DNA from: JACDAL01 sp963849115
GTDB taxonomy: Bacteria; Actinomycetota; CADDZG01; WHSQ01
Assembly (NCBI GenBank): GCA_963849115.1
Contig: CAWKGK010000003.1
Location: forward strand, 62,001 to 126,000
DNA length: 64,000 nucleotides
Direction: 5' to 3'
The notes below the pieces were generated by a model, which worked only from the letters and a program-made list of their open reading frames with translations, made no database searches and was not told where the DNA came from. Position 1 is the stretch's first letter; every line of letters begins with the position of its first letter. A program made the translations under genes and the position numbers. Of this stretch, positions 8,028-16,683 are shown one piece after another.

Positions 8028-10028
8028 ATGGTCAACCGCTTGCAGGGCGAAACCAGCCCCTATCTGCTGCAACACAAGGACAACCCCGTCGACTGGTACC
8101 CGTGGGGTGAGGAGGCGTTCGATCGCGCCCGCACCGAGGACAAGCCCATCCTCCTCTCGATCGGTTACTCCGCCTGCCACTGGTGCCACGTGATGGAGCG
8201 CGAGTCGTTCGAGGACGATGCCACCGCGGCCCTCATGAACGAGCACTTCGTAAGCATCAAGGTCGACCGCGAGGAGAGACCCGACGTCGACGCCATTTAC
8301 ATGGAAGCGGTGCAGACGCTCACCGGACAGGGCGGCTGGCCCCTCACGATGTTCCTGACTCCCGAGCGCAAGCCGTTCTACGGGGGGACCTACTTCCCGC
8401 CCACCGACCGCCACGGAATGCCCTCCTTCAGCGGCCTGCTCCAGGCCATTGCAGCCACCTGGTCCGACCGCCGCGCCGAGGTCGAGAGCCAGGGCGAAAG
8501 CCTGCTGGCGCATATCGGCAGCACCGCCCGTTTGAGGCCCTCCGCCGAACCCATCTCCGAGGAGGTTCTGGGGGCCGCACTCAGGGGGCTGGAGCAGGCC
8601 TTCGACCCCGATTTTGGAGGTTTCGGAAGCGCGCCGAAGTTTCCTCAGCCGATGACCATTGATTTCTGCTTGCGAATGGCGAGCCGAGGCGAAGACGACG
8701 CCGGAACCATGGCCACCACGACGCTCGACCGCATGGCGGCCGGCGGGATGTTCGATCAGCTCGGCGGGGGCTTCGCTCGCTACAGCGTGGACCGCTATTG
8801 GCTCGTCCCCCACTTCGAAAAGATGCTCTACGACAATGCACTTCTGCTGCGCACCTACGCGCGCTCGTGGTTGGCGAGCGGATCGCGCCGCCACCGCGAT
8901 GTGGCCGCCGCCACTGCCTCCTTTCTCCTGGCGGAGCTGCGAGACGAGGCCGGAGGCTTCTGCTCCTCCCTGGACGCCGATTCGGAGGGTGTGGAGGGCA
9001 AGTTCTATGTCTGGTCCCTCGACGAGGTGAAGGATGTCACCGGCTCGGATTGGGGGGCCGCAGCGGCTCGTTGGGGCTTTTCTCAGCAGGGTAACTTCGA
9101 GGGCTCGAACATCCCGGTGCTCGCTCCAGGAGAAGTGGATGAGGCCGCAGTCGAGCGCGCCCGCTTCGCACTGCTGGGCCGCCGCTCTCAGAGGATCCGT
9201 CCCGGCACCGATTCCAAGGTCCTGACGGGATGGAACGGAATGGCGGCCGCAGCGCTCGCCGAGTCCGGAGCCATTCTTCAGCAGCCCGCCTGGATCGCGG
9301 CGGCTGAAGAGGCGATGGAGTTCGTGTTCGAGGTCATGGTGTCGGACGGGCGCTTGATGCGCTCTTACCGGGACGGAGCGGTCAAGCACCTGGGGGTGTG
9401 CGAGGACTACGCCTTCACGCTCGAGGCGTGCCTCGCCCTCTACGAGACCGCGGGCGACCTCGCCTGGCTGCGCCGGGCCCGGTGGGCGGCCGACGAGGCG
9501 GTGCGGCTGTTCTCCGATCCAGACGCCGGCGGCTTCTTTACCACCGGGGCAGATGCGGAGGCCTTGGTGAGCCGCCCCAAGGATCTCTTCGACAACGCCG
9601 TCCCCTCCGCCAACTCGGTGCTCGCACTCGAGCTTCAGCGCCTGGCGCTTCTGACCGGGGAGGAGGCTTACGAGACCGCCGCGGTGGGCGCGATGCGTCT
9701 GCTGCGCGACATGGTCCAGCGCTCGCCGACCGGATTCGGGCACCTGCTCCAAGCGATCGACTTCTACACCGGGGACCCGGCCGAGATCGTGATCGTGGAT
9801 TCTTCAGCCACTTCCCGTAGCGGCTCTCTGCTCGCTGCGCTGAGGTCCCGGTTCGTTCCCAACAAGGTGCTGATCGTCTCGACGGGAAACTCGGAGGGTG
9901 CCGAAGAGGTGCCGCTGCTCGAAGGGAGAACCTCCGTAGCGGCCCCCACTGCATTCGTTTGCCGCCGGGGTGTTTGCAAGCTGCCGGTCACCACTCCCGA
10001 GGCGCTGCTCGAACAGCTGCCCGCCTGA
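8028..10028 (+). CDS. DUF255 thioredoxin-like/(alpha/alpha)6-barrel protein (YyaL/SSP411 family)
   Basis: The 666 residues have the two-part layout of this family. An N-terminal thioredoxin-like domain (1-~165) contains SACHWCHVM with Cys50 and Cys53, after NPVDWYPWGEEAF. A long (alpha/alpha)6 barrel resembling N-acylglucosamine 2-epimerases follows (GGMFDQLGGGFARYSVD, WLVPHFEKMLYDNA, LTGWNGMAAAAL). The family is widespread from bacteria to the human spermatogenesis-associated protein 20, but its reaction is not established. Length is normal. The ArfB start lies 6 nt after the stop, so the two are probably cotranscribed. Confidence 0.93.
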   Translation: MVNRLQGETSPYLLQHKDNPVDWYPWGEEAFDRARTEDKPILLSIGYSACHWCHVMERESFEDDATAALMNEHFVSIKVDREERPDVDAIYMEAVQTLTGQGGWPLTMFLTPERKPFYGGTYFPPTDRHGMPSFSGLLQAIAATWSDRRAEVESQGESLLAHIGSTARLRPSAEPISEEVLGAALRGLEQAFDPDFGGFGSAPKFPQPMTIDFCLRMASRGEDDAGTMATTTLDRMAAGGMFDQLGGGFARYSVDRYWLVPHFEKMLYDNALLLRTYARSWLASGSRRHRDVAAATASFLLAELRDEAGGFCSSLDADSEGVEGKFYVWSLDEVKDVTGSDWGAAAARWGFSQQGNFEGSNIPVLAPGEVDEAAVERARFALLGRRSQRIRPGTDSKVLTGWNGMAAAALAESGAILQQPAWIAAAEEAMEFVFEVMVSDGRLMRSYRDGAVKHLGVCEDYAFTLEACLALYETAGDLAWLRRARWAADEAVRLFSDPDAGGFFTTGADAEALVSRPKDLFDNAVPSANSVLALELQRLALLTGEEAYETAAVGAMRLLRDMVQRSPTGFGHLLQAIDFYTGDPAEIVIVDSSATSRSGSLLAALRSRFVPNKVLIVSTGNSEGAEEVPLLEGRTSVAAPTAFVCRRGVCKLPVTTPEALLEQLPA

Positions 10029-10033
10029 TCTCT

Positions 10034-10447
10034 GTGGAGCGGCGTGTTGAGATCCCGCAAGACGAGATCGAGCTCAGCTTCTCGACCTCGTCGGGACCCG
10101 GGGGCCAACACGCCAACCGCTCCGCCACCCGGGTCGATCTCACGTGGAACGTCGAGGGGTCGCGGGCGCTCGGCCCCCGCCAGAAGGAGCGGGTGCGAGC
10201 GCTCCTGCGCCACCGCATCGACTCCGCCGGGAACCTGAGGCTCTCTAGTGACACTCACCGCTCTCAGCTCCGTAACCGTCAGGAAGTGGTGCGTCGCCTC
10301 CACGATCTCGTAGGTGAGGCGGTCGTGGTACCTCGCAAGCGGGTGCCTACGGCAGCTTCCCGGGGGAGCGTCGAGCGCAGGCTGCGGGGAAAGAAACGCC
10401 GCTCCGAGACCAAGAAGCTGAGGCGGCCGCCGCCCTCGGAAGTGTGA
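10034..10447 (+). CDS. arfB: peptidyl-tRNA hydrolase ArfB (alternative ribosome rescue)
   Basis: ArfB frees stalled ribosomes by hydrolysing peptidyl-tRNA with a release-factor-like GGQ domain and a basic tail placed in the mRNA channel. This 137-residue product has SSGPGGQHANR (GGQ at 23-25), the class I release-factor fold, and a lysine/arginine-rich tail (RGKKRRSETKKLRR). I choose GTG at 10034, 5 nt after the DUF255 stop, since it begins right before the conserved domain. An isolated GGQ protein without codon-recognition domains fits ArfB rather than RF1/RF2. It abuts the glycosyltransferase stop at 10448. Confidence 0.9.
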   Translation: MERRVEIPQDEIELSFSTSSGPGGQHANRSATRVDLTWNVEGSRALGPRQKERVRALLRHRIDSAGNLRLSSDTHRSQLRNRQEVVRRLHDLVGEAVVVPRKRVPTAASRGSVERRLRGKKRRSETKKLRRPPPSEV

Positions 10448-11836
10448 TCATCCGGGCGGCCTTGCCGAATCGGGGGCCGCCAGTCTCAGCAGCTCGCCGG
10501 CCACTCGCTCCCACGACCACAGCTCCCTGGCCACCGCCACCGCCCCCTCGGCCAGCGTTCGTCGCTCCTCTTGCGGAAGGCCGAGGACGCGCTCGAGGGC
10601 CCGGGCGATCCCCTCGACCGGCTCGGAGGGATCGAAGCTCAGGAGTCCAGGGCGGCCGAGCTCGCTCTCGAGCGTCGCACCCGCCTCGCCGATCCCCGAG
10701 TGGGCGGGCACGATAGGCAGCACGCCGCAGGCGGCCGCTTCGGCCGCTACCATGCCGAACGCCTCCGGCACGATTGAGGGAACTACCAGGACATCGAAAT
10801 CGGGCAGTACCTGAGACAGGGGGCCGTGGTCGAGATGGCCGGCGAAGTCGACCTCGACTGCGGCGGCGCGGCGCTTGTAGGCCTCGTCGAGAGAGACGCG
10901 CTCGAGCCAGGCGCGCAGGTGCTCGAGGCTGGGATCTGATCTGTCCAGCAGAGCTCGAGCCGCGCTCGAGTCGCCGGCTTGCAGCGCAGCCCACAGCTTG
11001 CGCAGCGACTCGGCGAACGGGCCGCCGCCGACGATTGTGATCTGCAGCCCGGGGATGGAGGCCAAGCCCAGCGCGGCCAGCAGGTGATGCACTCCCTTGG
11101 CGGGGATGAGCTTGCCGACGAAGGCGGCGTGCGGGGGCCGCTCCGGGGGAGCGGGCCGCGGCCTGAACAGATCGATGTCACAGCCCGGGTTCAGCACCAC
11201 GGCTCGCTCCCGCCAGGGGCCCGGCACCACCGCGTTCGCCTCCTCGAGCATGTAGTGGCTGCCCCCGGTGACGGCCGCGGCGCCGTTGAGGCCCTCTCGA
11301 GCGTATCCGCGATAGCGCTCTTGCGGCTTGACCGCATACTCCAGCGCGCTGCCGTGGAGCTTGGCGACATAGCGGGTGCCGGTCTGCCTGCAGGCGTTCA
11401 ACGCGATATAGGGCCCCATGACCTCGTGGCCGGTGACGATCACATCGGGCCGGTGCTGCTCGATGGCCGTGACCATCGCTACGACGTTGCGGTAGTCGTA
11501 TCGACGGAGCTCCGCCTCGCTCAGGTCCACGAAGAGCTTGACTTCGCCGCTGAAGTTGTCGCCGACGTAGACCGGCAGGAGGCCGCCGATCTGTGGGCGC
11601 GCTAGCCGGACGGTGCCCGAGGCCGGCGCTACTCCGGTCGCCTGCAGCTCGAAGCCCTTGCAGTCGTCGTCGAAGTCGCCCTCATAGTCGATGAACTCGA
11701 GCCCTTCGACACGTTGCTCCTGGCACATCAACAGCACGTCATGACCCTCGGCCCGCCATACGCGGGCGAGGTTGGCGGTGTAGAGGTTTGAGCCCGAGCC
11801 TCTAAGGAGATAGCCGTGCCACAACAGGATCCTCAA
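10448..11836 (-). CDS. glycosyltransferase family 4 protein
   Basis: This 462-residue protein has the GT-B arrangement of retaining GT4 enzymes. The N-terminal half starts with ILLWHGYLLRGSGSNLYTAN, a Gly-rich acceptor loop, and the nucleotide-sugar half has AFVGKLIPAKGVHHLL and VPSIVPEAFGMVAAEAAACG, which carries the E-x7-E type motif. Such enzymes transfer sugars to lipids, small molecules or cell-surface glycans; the donor and acceptor cannot be told. The start is TTG (11836) with a weak ribosome site. It is downstream of the UvrA-like gene by 70 nt. No other glycan genes are nearby. Confidence 0.85.
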   Translation of the reverse strand: MRILLWHGYLLRGSGSNLYTANLARVWRAEGHDVLLMCQEQRVEGLEFIDYEGDFDDDCKGFELQATGVAPASGTVRLARPQIGGLLPVYVGDNFSGEVKLFVDLSEAELRRYDYRNVVAMVTAIEQHRPDVIVTGHEVMGPYIALNACRQTGTRYVAKLHGSALEYAVKPQERYRGYAREGLNGAAAVTGGSHYMLEEANAVVPGPWRERAVVLNPGCDIDLFRPRPAPPERPPHAAFVGKLIPAKGVHHLLAALGLASIPGLQITIVGGGPFAESLRKLWAALQAGDSSAARALLDRSDPSLEHLRAWLERVSLDEAYKRRAAAVEVDFAGHLDHGPLSQVLPDFDVLVVPSIVPEAFGMVAAEAAACGVLPIVPAHSGIGEAGATLESELGRPGLLSFDPSEPVEGIARALERVLGLPQEERRTLAEGAVAVARELWSWERVAGELLRLAAPDSARPPG

Positions 11837-11906
11837 GCCGCGACTTCGCCTGGGATGGTCGTGAAGAGATAAGAGACTCGTCTCACGGTGTCCGCGAGGG
11901 CCTCGG

Positions 11907-14300
11907 TCAGGTGCCGACGTAGGCCGCGAGGTGCTCGCCGGTGAGGGTGGAGCGGGCGGCGACGAGGTCGGCGGCTGTGCCCTCGAAGACGATCCGGCCG
12001 CCGTCGTGGCCGGCGCCGGGGCCGAGGTCGATGATCCAATCGGCGTGCGCCATAACCGCCTGGTGGTGCGCGATGACGATGACCGACTTGCCGGAGTCGA
12101 CGAGCCGGTCGAGCAGGCCGATCAGCTGCTCGACGTCGGCGAGGTGTAAACCGGTGGTCGGCTCGTCGAGGACGTAGACCTCGCCCTTCTCGGCCATCTG
12201 GGTGGCCAGTTTGAGCCGTTGCCGCTCGCCGCCGGACAGCGTCGTCAGCGGCTGACCCAGCGAGAGGTAGCCGAGCCCGACGTCGGCGAGCCGGTCGAGG
12301 ATCTTGTGGGCGGCCGGCGTGCGTGCCTCGCCGTCGTCGAAGAACTCCTCAGCCTCGGTCACCGACATCGCGAGCACTTCGGCGATGTTCTGGCCGCCCA
12401 ATGTGTACTCCAGCACCGACGCTTGGAACCGCTTGCCCTCGCACTCCTCGCAGGTGGATTCGACGGTGGCCATGACGCCCAGGTCGGTGTAGATGACACC
12501 GGCGCCGTTGCAGGTGGGACAGGCGCCCTCGGAGTTGGAGCTGAATAGCGCCGGCTTCACGCCGTTGGCCTTCGCGAACGCCTTGCGAATCGGCTCGAGC
12601 ATGCCGGTGTAAGTCGCCGGGTTGCTCCGTCGCGAGCCGCGGATCGCGCCCTGGTCGATCACCACCACGCCGTCGCGACCGGAGACCGAGCCGTAGATCA
12701 GCGAGCTCTTGCCGGAGCCGGCGACGCCCGTGATCACGCACAGCACCCCGAGCGGGATGTCGACGTCCACGTCTTGGAGGTTGTGCGTCGACGCGCCGCG
12801 GATCTCCAGCGCGCCGGAAGACGAACGCACCGATTCCTTGAGGGTCGCCCGGTCGTCGAGATGGCGGCCGGTGGTGGTGTCACTCTCCCGCAGCCCCTCC
12901 ACGGTGCCCTCGAAGCAGACGGTGCCGCCCCCCGTGCCGGCGCCGGGGCCGAGGTCGACCACGTGGTCGGCGATCGCGATCGTCTCGGGCTTGTGCTCCA
13001 CGACGAGAACGGTGTTGCCCTTGTCGCGCAACTGCAGGAGCAGGTTGTTCATCCGCTCGATGTCATGGGGGTGCAGGCCGATCGTGGGCTCGTCGAAGAC
13101 GTAGGTGACGTCGGTGAGGGATGAGCCCAGGTGACGGATCATCTTGGTGCGCTGAGCTTCTCCCCCGGACATGGTGCCCGACGGTCGGTCGAGCGAGAGG
13201 TAGCCCAAGCCGATCTCCGCGAACGAGTCGAGGAGGTGTTGCAGCCCGGTGAGTAGCGGGGCCACCGACGGCTCGTCGAGTTCCCGGATCCAGTCGGCCA
13301 AGTCGCTGATCTGCATCGAGCAGACATCGGCGATGTTCTTCCTCTTGATCTTCGACGACCGAGCCTCCTTGCTCAGTCGGGTGCCGTCGCACTCGGGGCA
13401 GGTCGTGAACGTCACAGCCCGCTCCACGAAGGCGCGGATGTGCGGCTGCAGCGCGTCGACGTCCTTGGACAGGAACGACTTCTGGATCTGCGGGATCAGC
13501 CCCTGGTACGTCAGGTTGATCCCCTCGACTTTGATCTTGGTCGGCTCCTTGTAGAGCAGGTCGTGCAGCTCCTTCTTGGTGTACCGGCGGATCGGCTTGT
13601 CCGGGTTGAAGAAGCCGCAGCCGCGGAAGATGCGGCCGTACCAGCCGTCCATGCTGTAGCCGGGGATCGTGAGAGCGCTCTCGTTGAGCGACTTGCTGTC
13701 GTCATACAGCGCAGATAGGTCGAAGTCGGTGACCGAGCCCATGCCCTCGCAGCGCGGACACATGCCGCCCAGACGATTGAAGGTCGCCTTTTCGGTCTTC
13801 GTCTTGCCGGCCCCGCGCTGGACAGTGATCGCGCCGCTGGCCTTCACCGAGGGCACGTTGAACGAGTACGCGTTGGGCGAGCCGATGTGCGGCTTCCCGA
13901 GCCGGCTGAAGAGAATGCGCAGCATCGCGTTGGCGTCCGTGGCAGTGCCGACGGTGGAGCGGGGGTTCGAGCCCATTCGCTCCTGGTCGACGATTATCGC
14001 CGTCGTCAGGCCTTCGAGCAGATCGACCTCCGGCCGCGCCAGCGTCGGCATGAAGCCCTGCACGAAGGCGTTGTAGGTCTCGTTGATCATCCGCTGCGAC
14101 TCCGCGGCGATCGTGGCGAACACCAGCGAGCTCTTGCCCGAGCCGGAGACGCCGGTGAACACTGTCAGCCGGCGCTTCGGGAGCTCGACGTTGACGTCCT
14201 TGAGGTTGTTCTCGCGCGCGCCCTGCACGCGGATCAGATCGTGGCGGTCGGGGGCGTGCCGCGCAGGCGACTGCGAACCCTTCTTCTTGGCCTTGCTCAT
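11907..14300 (-). CDS. UvrA-like ABC excinuclease paralogue
   Basis: The 797-residue product has two ABC ATPase modules, each with Walker A (TGVSGSGKSSL near 48; TGVAGSGKSSL), signature SGGEAQR / SGGERQRL and Walker B (VFDEPTIGLH; VLDEPTTGLH), plus CxxC zinc pairs (CPRC, CPEC, CPTC, CEEC). It is shorter than housekeeping UvrA (~940), as in the actinobacterial UvrA-like proteins often annotated for drug resistance. Canonical UvrA binds damaged DNA for UvrB; the role here is less certain. Its ATG overlaps a short frame by ATGA, and a VOC resistance-type gene lies upstream, so the three may form an operon. Confidence 0.9.
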   Translation of the reverse strand: MSKAKKKGSQSPARHAPDRHDLIRVQGARENNLKDVNVELPKRRLTVFTGVSGSGKSSLVFATIAAESQRMINETYNAFVQGFMPTLARPEVDLLEGLTTAIIVDQERMGSNPRSTVGTATDANAMLRILFSRLGKPHIGSPNAYSFNVPSVKASGAITVQRGAGKTKTEKATFNRLGGMCPRCEGMGSVTDFDLSALYDDSKSLNESALTIPGYSMDGWYGRIFRGCGFFNPDKPIRRYTKKELHDLLYKEPTKIKVEGINLTYQGLIPQIQKSFLSKDVDALQPHIRAFVERAVTFTTCPECDGTRLSKEARSSKIKRKNIADVCSMQISDLADWIRELDEPSVAPLLTGLQHLLDSFAEIGLGYLSLDRPSGTMSGGEAQRTKMIRHLGSSLTDVTYVFDEPTIGLHPHDIERMNNLLLQLRDKGNTVLVVEHKPETIAIADHVVDLGPGAGTGGGTVCFEGTVEGLRESDTTTGRHLDDRATLKESVRSSSGALEIRGASTHNLQDVDVDIPLGVLCVITGVAGSGKSSLIYGSVSGRDGVVVIDQGAIRGSRRSNPATYTGMLEPIRKAFAKANGVKPALFSSNSEGACPTCNGAGVIYTDLGVMATVESTCEECEGKRFQASVLEYTLGGQNIAEVLAMSVTEAEEFFDDGEARTPAAHKILDRLADVGLGYLSLGQPLTTLSGGERQRLKLATQMAEKGEVYVLDEPTTGLHLADVEQLIGLLDRLVDSGKSVIVIAHHQAVMAHADWIIDLGPGAGHDGGRIVFEGTAADLVAARSTLTGEHLAAYVGT

Positions 14301-14565
14301 CGTGACTCCATCTGTTGGGCGGGGCCGCCTTCGCGGTTTCCGTCGGCGCCGCCTGGCTCGATCTGACCAGGGTCGAGCAGTACGTCTGGTTCTCCTTCGC
14401 TTCTGCCCGTGGAGCCCCTGAGTCCCGGCCACCGGGCGCTCCCGGCCGAGGCGTCAGACCAACAGCGGCCGTCGCGCATCAGCTCGCGGTCGGGCAGCTC
14501 GTTCACCTCGCGCCAAGCCTGGATGCGGCGCAAAGAGATACGGACCAGCGGTGGTCGGCACTCAT
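14297..14565 (-). pseudogene. possible frameshifted small gene between VOC and UvrA-like genes
   Basis: An ATG (14565) overlaps the VOC stop as ATGA, but that frame stops after 20 codons. Adding one T to the TTT run at about 14533-14535 joins MSADHRWSVSL to a frame reading RRIQAWREVNELPDREL that continues to a stop overlapping the uvrA-like start, again as ATGA. The perfect coupling at both ends suggests a real ~98-codon gene with a lost base. Alternatively the second frame is used alone from a TTG at 14533. I do not recognise the product. Confidence 0.35.
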
Positions 14566-14918
14566 CGGTCCTGAAGCAGTCCGAGCACGTTGCCGTCGGG
14601 GTCGGTGACGGTGGCCACCAGGCGCCCCCAACTGACGTCGTGCGCGGGCTCCTTCACGGTGGCACCCGCGGCGGTCACCTCGGCCAGCTTCGCCTCGATG
14701 TCCGCCACGTGCCAGTAGGCCACCGGTGTGGTCATGTCCTGGGGTCCACCGCCCGGGACCAGCCCGATGTGCTGGCCCTCGGCCTCGAAGCCGACGTAGT
14801 AGGACTCGTCGGTCTGCGGCGGTACGCCGAGCAGGGCGGCGTACACCTCCTTGGCCGTCGCCAGGTCGGAAACGGGGTGCAGCACGGTCTTGATTCCCTG
14901 GGTGGAAGAGCCGGTCAT
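14562..14918 (-). CDS. VOC family (glyoxalase/bleomycin-resistance-like) protein
   Basis: This 118-residue protein has the paired beta-alpha-beta-beta-beta units of the vicinal oxygen chelate fold: VLHPVSDLATAKEVYAALLG at the start and VATVTDPDGNVLGLLQ at the end, the latter with the usual DPDGN turn. Members are metal-dependent lyases, dioxygenases or drug-binding proteins; the substrate cannot be told. ATG at 14918 has AGGAG 5 nt upstream, which fixes the start. It heads a presumed unit with the UvrA-like gene. Antibiotic-binding VOC proteins and UvrA-like ABC proteins are both linked to resistance, which is suggestive only. Confidence 0.85.
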   Translation of the reverse strand: MTGSSTQGIKTVLHPVSDLATAKEVYAALLGVPPQTDESYYVGFEAEGQHIGLVPGGGPQDMTTPVAYWHVADIEAKLAEVTAAGATVKEPAHDVSWGRLVATVTDPDGNVLGLLQDR

Positions 14919-15271
14919 GGTCACTCCTGAAGTCGTGGGTCTGGTCGGGATCCGGCTCAAAAGACTAACGGGAAGTCCGGAAATCGACAGCCCGATCGCC
15001 CCGGAATGGATTCGCCGTTGGCCGTTCGTCTCAATCGGGCCCAGCCAGTAGAAGGAGGACCACCGGGACCACGTCCGGGTGGTCGCGATAGAAGGCCAAC
15101 CCGACCTGAGAATGTTTTCCAAAGCTTCACTAGACTGAGGGTCTCTCGAGTTCTAGGGTGAAGCGAGAACGCTTGGGGAGGTGATGACGGCTGGCGACCA
15201 CCGGGAGGAGGGAGCCATCTGGTTCCGTGCCCGACATTCGGTTCAACACTTCATTTAAGGAGGTAATCGAG

Positions 15272-15760
15272 TTGCTGAGAAAGCTAGCAGTTGTGGCAAC
15301 CGTAATCGGCTTGATGGGGCTAACCGTCAGCCTCATTTCGCCGGCGGCGTCCGATTCGCGTTATGAGGAGCGCACGATCCGGCTGGGCGAGAAGTTCTCC
15401 GACGATGCCGAGAGCTTTGTCGACGTGGGAGCCACGGGATTCAGCGTGGGTGACTACTTGGTGTTCGGAAACGATCCGGTGTACAACCGGGCGCTGACGA
15501 AGAAACGAGGGTGGGGGTCGGGGGATTGCGTGTTCGTGGCGGTAGAGGGCCAGACGGCGACGGCCGAGTGTGATGTCTCCTTCCATCTGGACGGGGGACT
15601 GCTGACGTTCGAGGGCGGCTTCGTGGGGACGGAGCAGAGCTCCGACTTCACGTCCTTCGCGGTCACCGGGGGAACCGGCGATTACGAGACGGCCCACGGC
15701 ACTGCTGAGATCGAAGAAGGTGACGAGGGCCTGATCTTCACGATCAAGCTGCTTCTGTAG
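15272..15760 (+). CDS. secreted allene-oxide-cyclase-like/dirigent-like barrel protein
   Basis: The mature part matches the AOC-like/dirigent beta-barrel pattern: VGDYLVFGNDPVYN, CVFVAVEGQTATAEC, then GLLTFEGGFVG and FAVTGGTGDYETAHGTAEI near the C-terminus. In bacteria these secreted or lipid-facing barrels have no proven reaction. I choose TTG at 15272: a perfect AAGGAGGT lies 7 nt upstream and the protein then begins with a clean signal peptide (LRKLAVVATVIGLMGLTVS, cleavage after SPAAS or so). The longer ATG frame at 15227 would bury the signal. 162 residues. No functional neighbour is evident. Confidence 0.82.
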   Translation: MLRKLAVVATVIGLMGLTVSLISPAASDSRYEERTIRLGEKFSDDAESFVDVGATGFSVGDYLVFGNDPVYNRALTKKRGWGSGDCVFVAVEGQTATAECDVSFHLDGGLLTFEGGFVGTEQSSDFTSFAVTGGTGDYETAHGTAEIEEGDEGLIFTIKLLL

Positions 15761-15839
15761 CGACGGCACTGGGTGCGCGCCCCTGGGGGGCGTGCACCCA
15801 TCCCGCCGGCGCCGCACGGCGCCCCTACACTTGCCCCCG

Positions 15840-16439
15840 ATGCTCGCGGACCGGGCCCTGCGGGCCGCCTTCTCGAACTTCTCGACCCTGTTCTTGCTCG
15901 CGGCGACGATAGCCTTGCCCCTCCAGCTGGCCCACGGCTACCTCTTTCAGAATGTCTACGAAGTTCGGGACCTGCATTCCGTCATCGAGCGCTTCCCCAA
16001 CGGCCGCCGCATAGCGAGCGTCTCTCCGCGGCGTCTGCAACGGTCTCGAAACGTCGCCACCGTCGTGTGGGTGGCCGAGATCGCCCTGCTCCCGCTGCTC
16101 GCCGGTGCCGCCTTGCGCGTGGTCCGCACTCATCAAGAGGGAGGCGTGCCGACCGCGCTGCGCTCGTGGCGAGGCGTCCGTGAGATCCCTCGGCTTCTGG
16201 CGGCGCGCTCGAAGCTCGGAGTCGTCGTGGTGGGGGCCGCGGGGGCTCTAGCGGTCGGCTGGCTCGCCCAGACCATTGGCCTGATCCTGGCCGAGCCGAT
16301 CCCGGACTCCTGGGCCTGGTTTGTGATTTCGGGAGTAGAGGGACTGGCGCGGGCCGCGGCCGCCCCCTTCCTGGTGGCGGCCTTGGCGGTTGCCGCCCTG
16401 CACGAGTCTGGTGTTCGAACGCGCGCGGAGCTCGCCTGA
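15840..16439 (+). CDS. hypothetical multi-pass membrane protein
   Basis: The 199-residue protein has about four hydrophobic segments (LFLLAATIALPLQLAHGYL, VWVAEIALLPLLAGAAL, LGVVVVGAAGALAVGWLAQ and AAAPFLVAALAVAAL) with a basic cytoplasmic loop between the first two. I do not recognise the family. It lies 80 nt after the barrel-protein stop and 244 nt before the FtsH-like gene. The ATG at 15840 is chosen because hydrophobic sequence begins shortly after; an upstream ATG adds only an arginine-rich stretch. Confidence 0.65.
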   Translation: MLADRALRAAFSNFSTLFLLAATIALPLQLAHGYLFQNVYEVRDLHSVIERFPNGRRIASVSPRRLQRSRNVATVVWVAEIALLPLLAGAALRVVRTHQEGGVPTALRSWRGVREIPRLLAARSKLGVVVVGAAGALAVGWLAQTIGLILAEPIPDSWAWFVISGVEGLARAAAAPFLVAALAVAALHESGVRTRAELA

Positions 16440-16507
16440 GCCCCGCATCCCCTACCCAAGAGTGCGCTGCCTGCGATCGACCAGTTTCCCTGCTCTCGCC
16501 AGGTCTG

Positions 16508-16568
16508 TGGCCAATCGCACAGGTTGTGCTTGGGACCACGTTTTGGTGGCCAGACGCACAAGTTGGGC
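16508..16568. repeat. 22-bp direct repeat with internal palindrome
   Basis: The two units, 16508-16529 and 16547-16568, both begin TGGCCA, match at 18 of 22 positions and start 39 bp apart. The first contains GCACA-GGT-TGTGC, an inverted repeat. They lie about 120 bp upstream of the FtsH-like start and could be operator sites. A second palindrome, GGAAGA-A-TCTTCC, lies closer to the gene. Confidence 0.45.
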
Positions 16569-16683
16569 GATTCAGCATGCCCGGCCCCCCTGACCTGCCG
16601 CCCCTTAAGTAGAAATCCCGATTCTGTCGCGGCCCAATAGGTGGAAGAATCTTCCGAAAGCCGGTAAACGACAGGAGCTCGGG

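Noticed and set aside
7116..9752. Long open frame (878 codons) on the minus strand opposite the DUF255 gene
   Set aside because: It is antisense to a clearly conserved gene, has low-complexity His/Gly/Arg-rich composition and no start context; typical of high-GC shadow frames.
11833..15760. UvrA-like/VOC region as a mobile island
   Set aside because: Base composition and gene packing look like the surroundings, and there is no integrase, transposase or flanking repeat.
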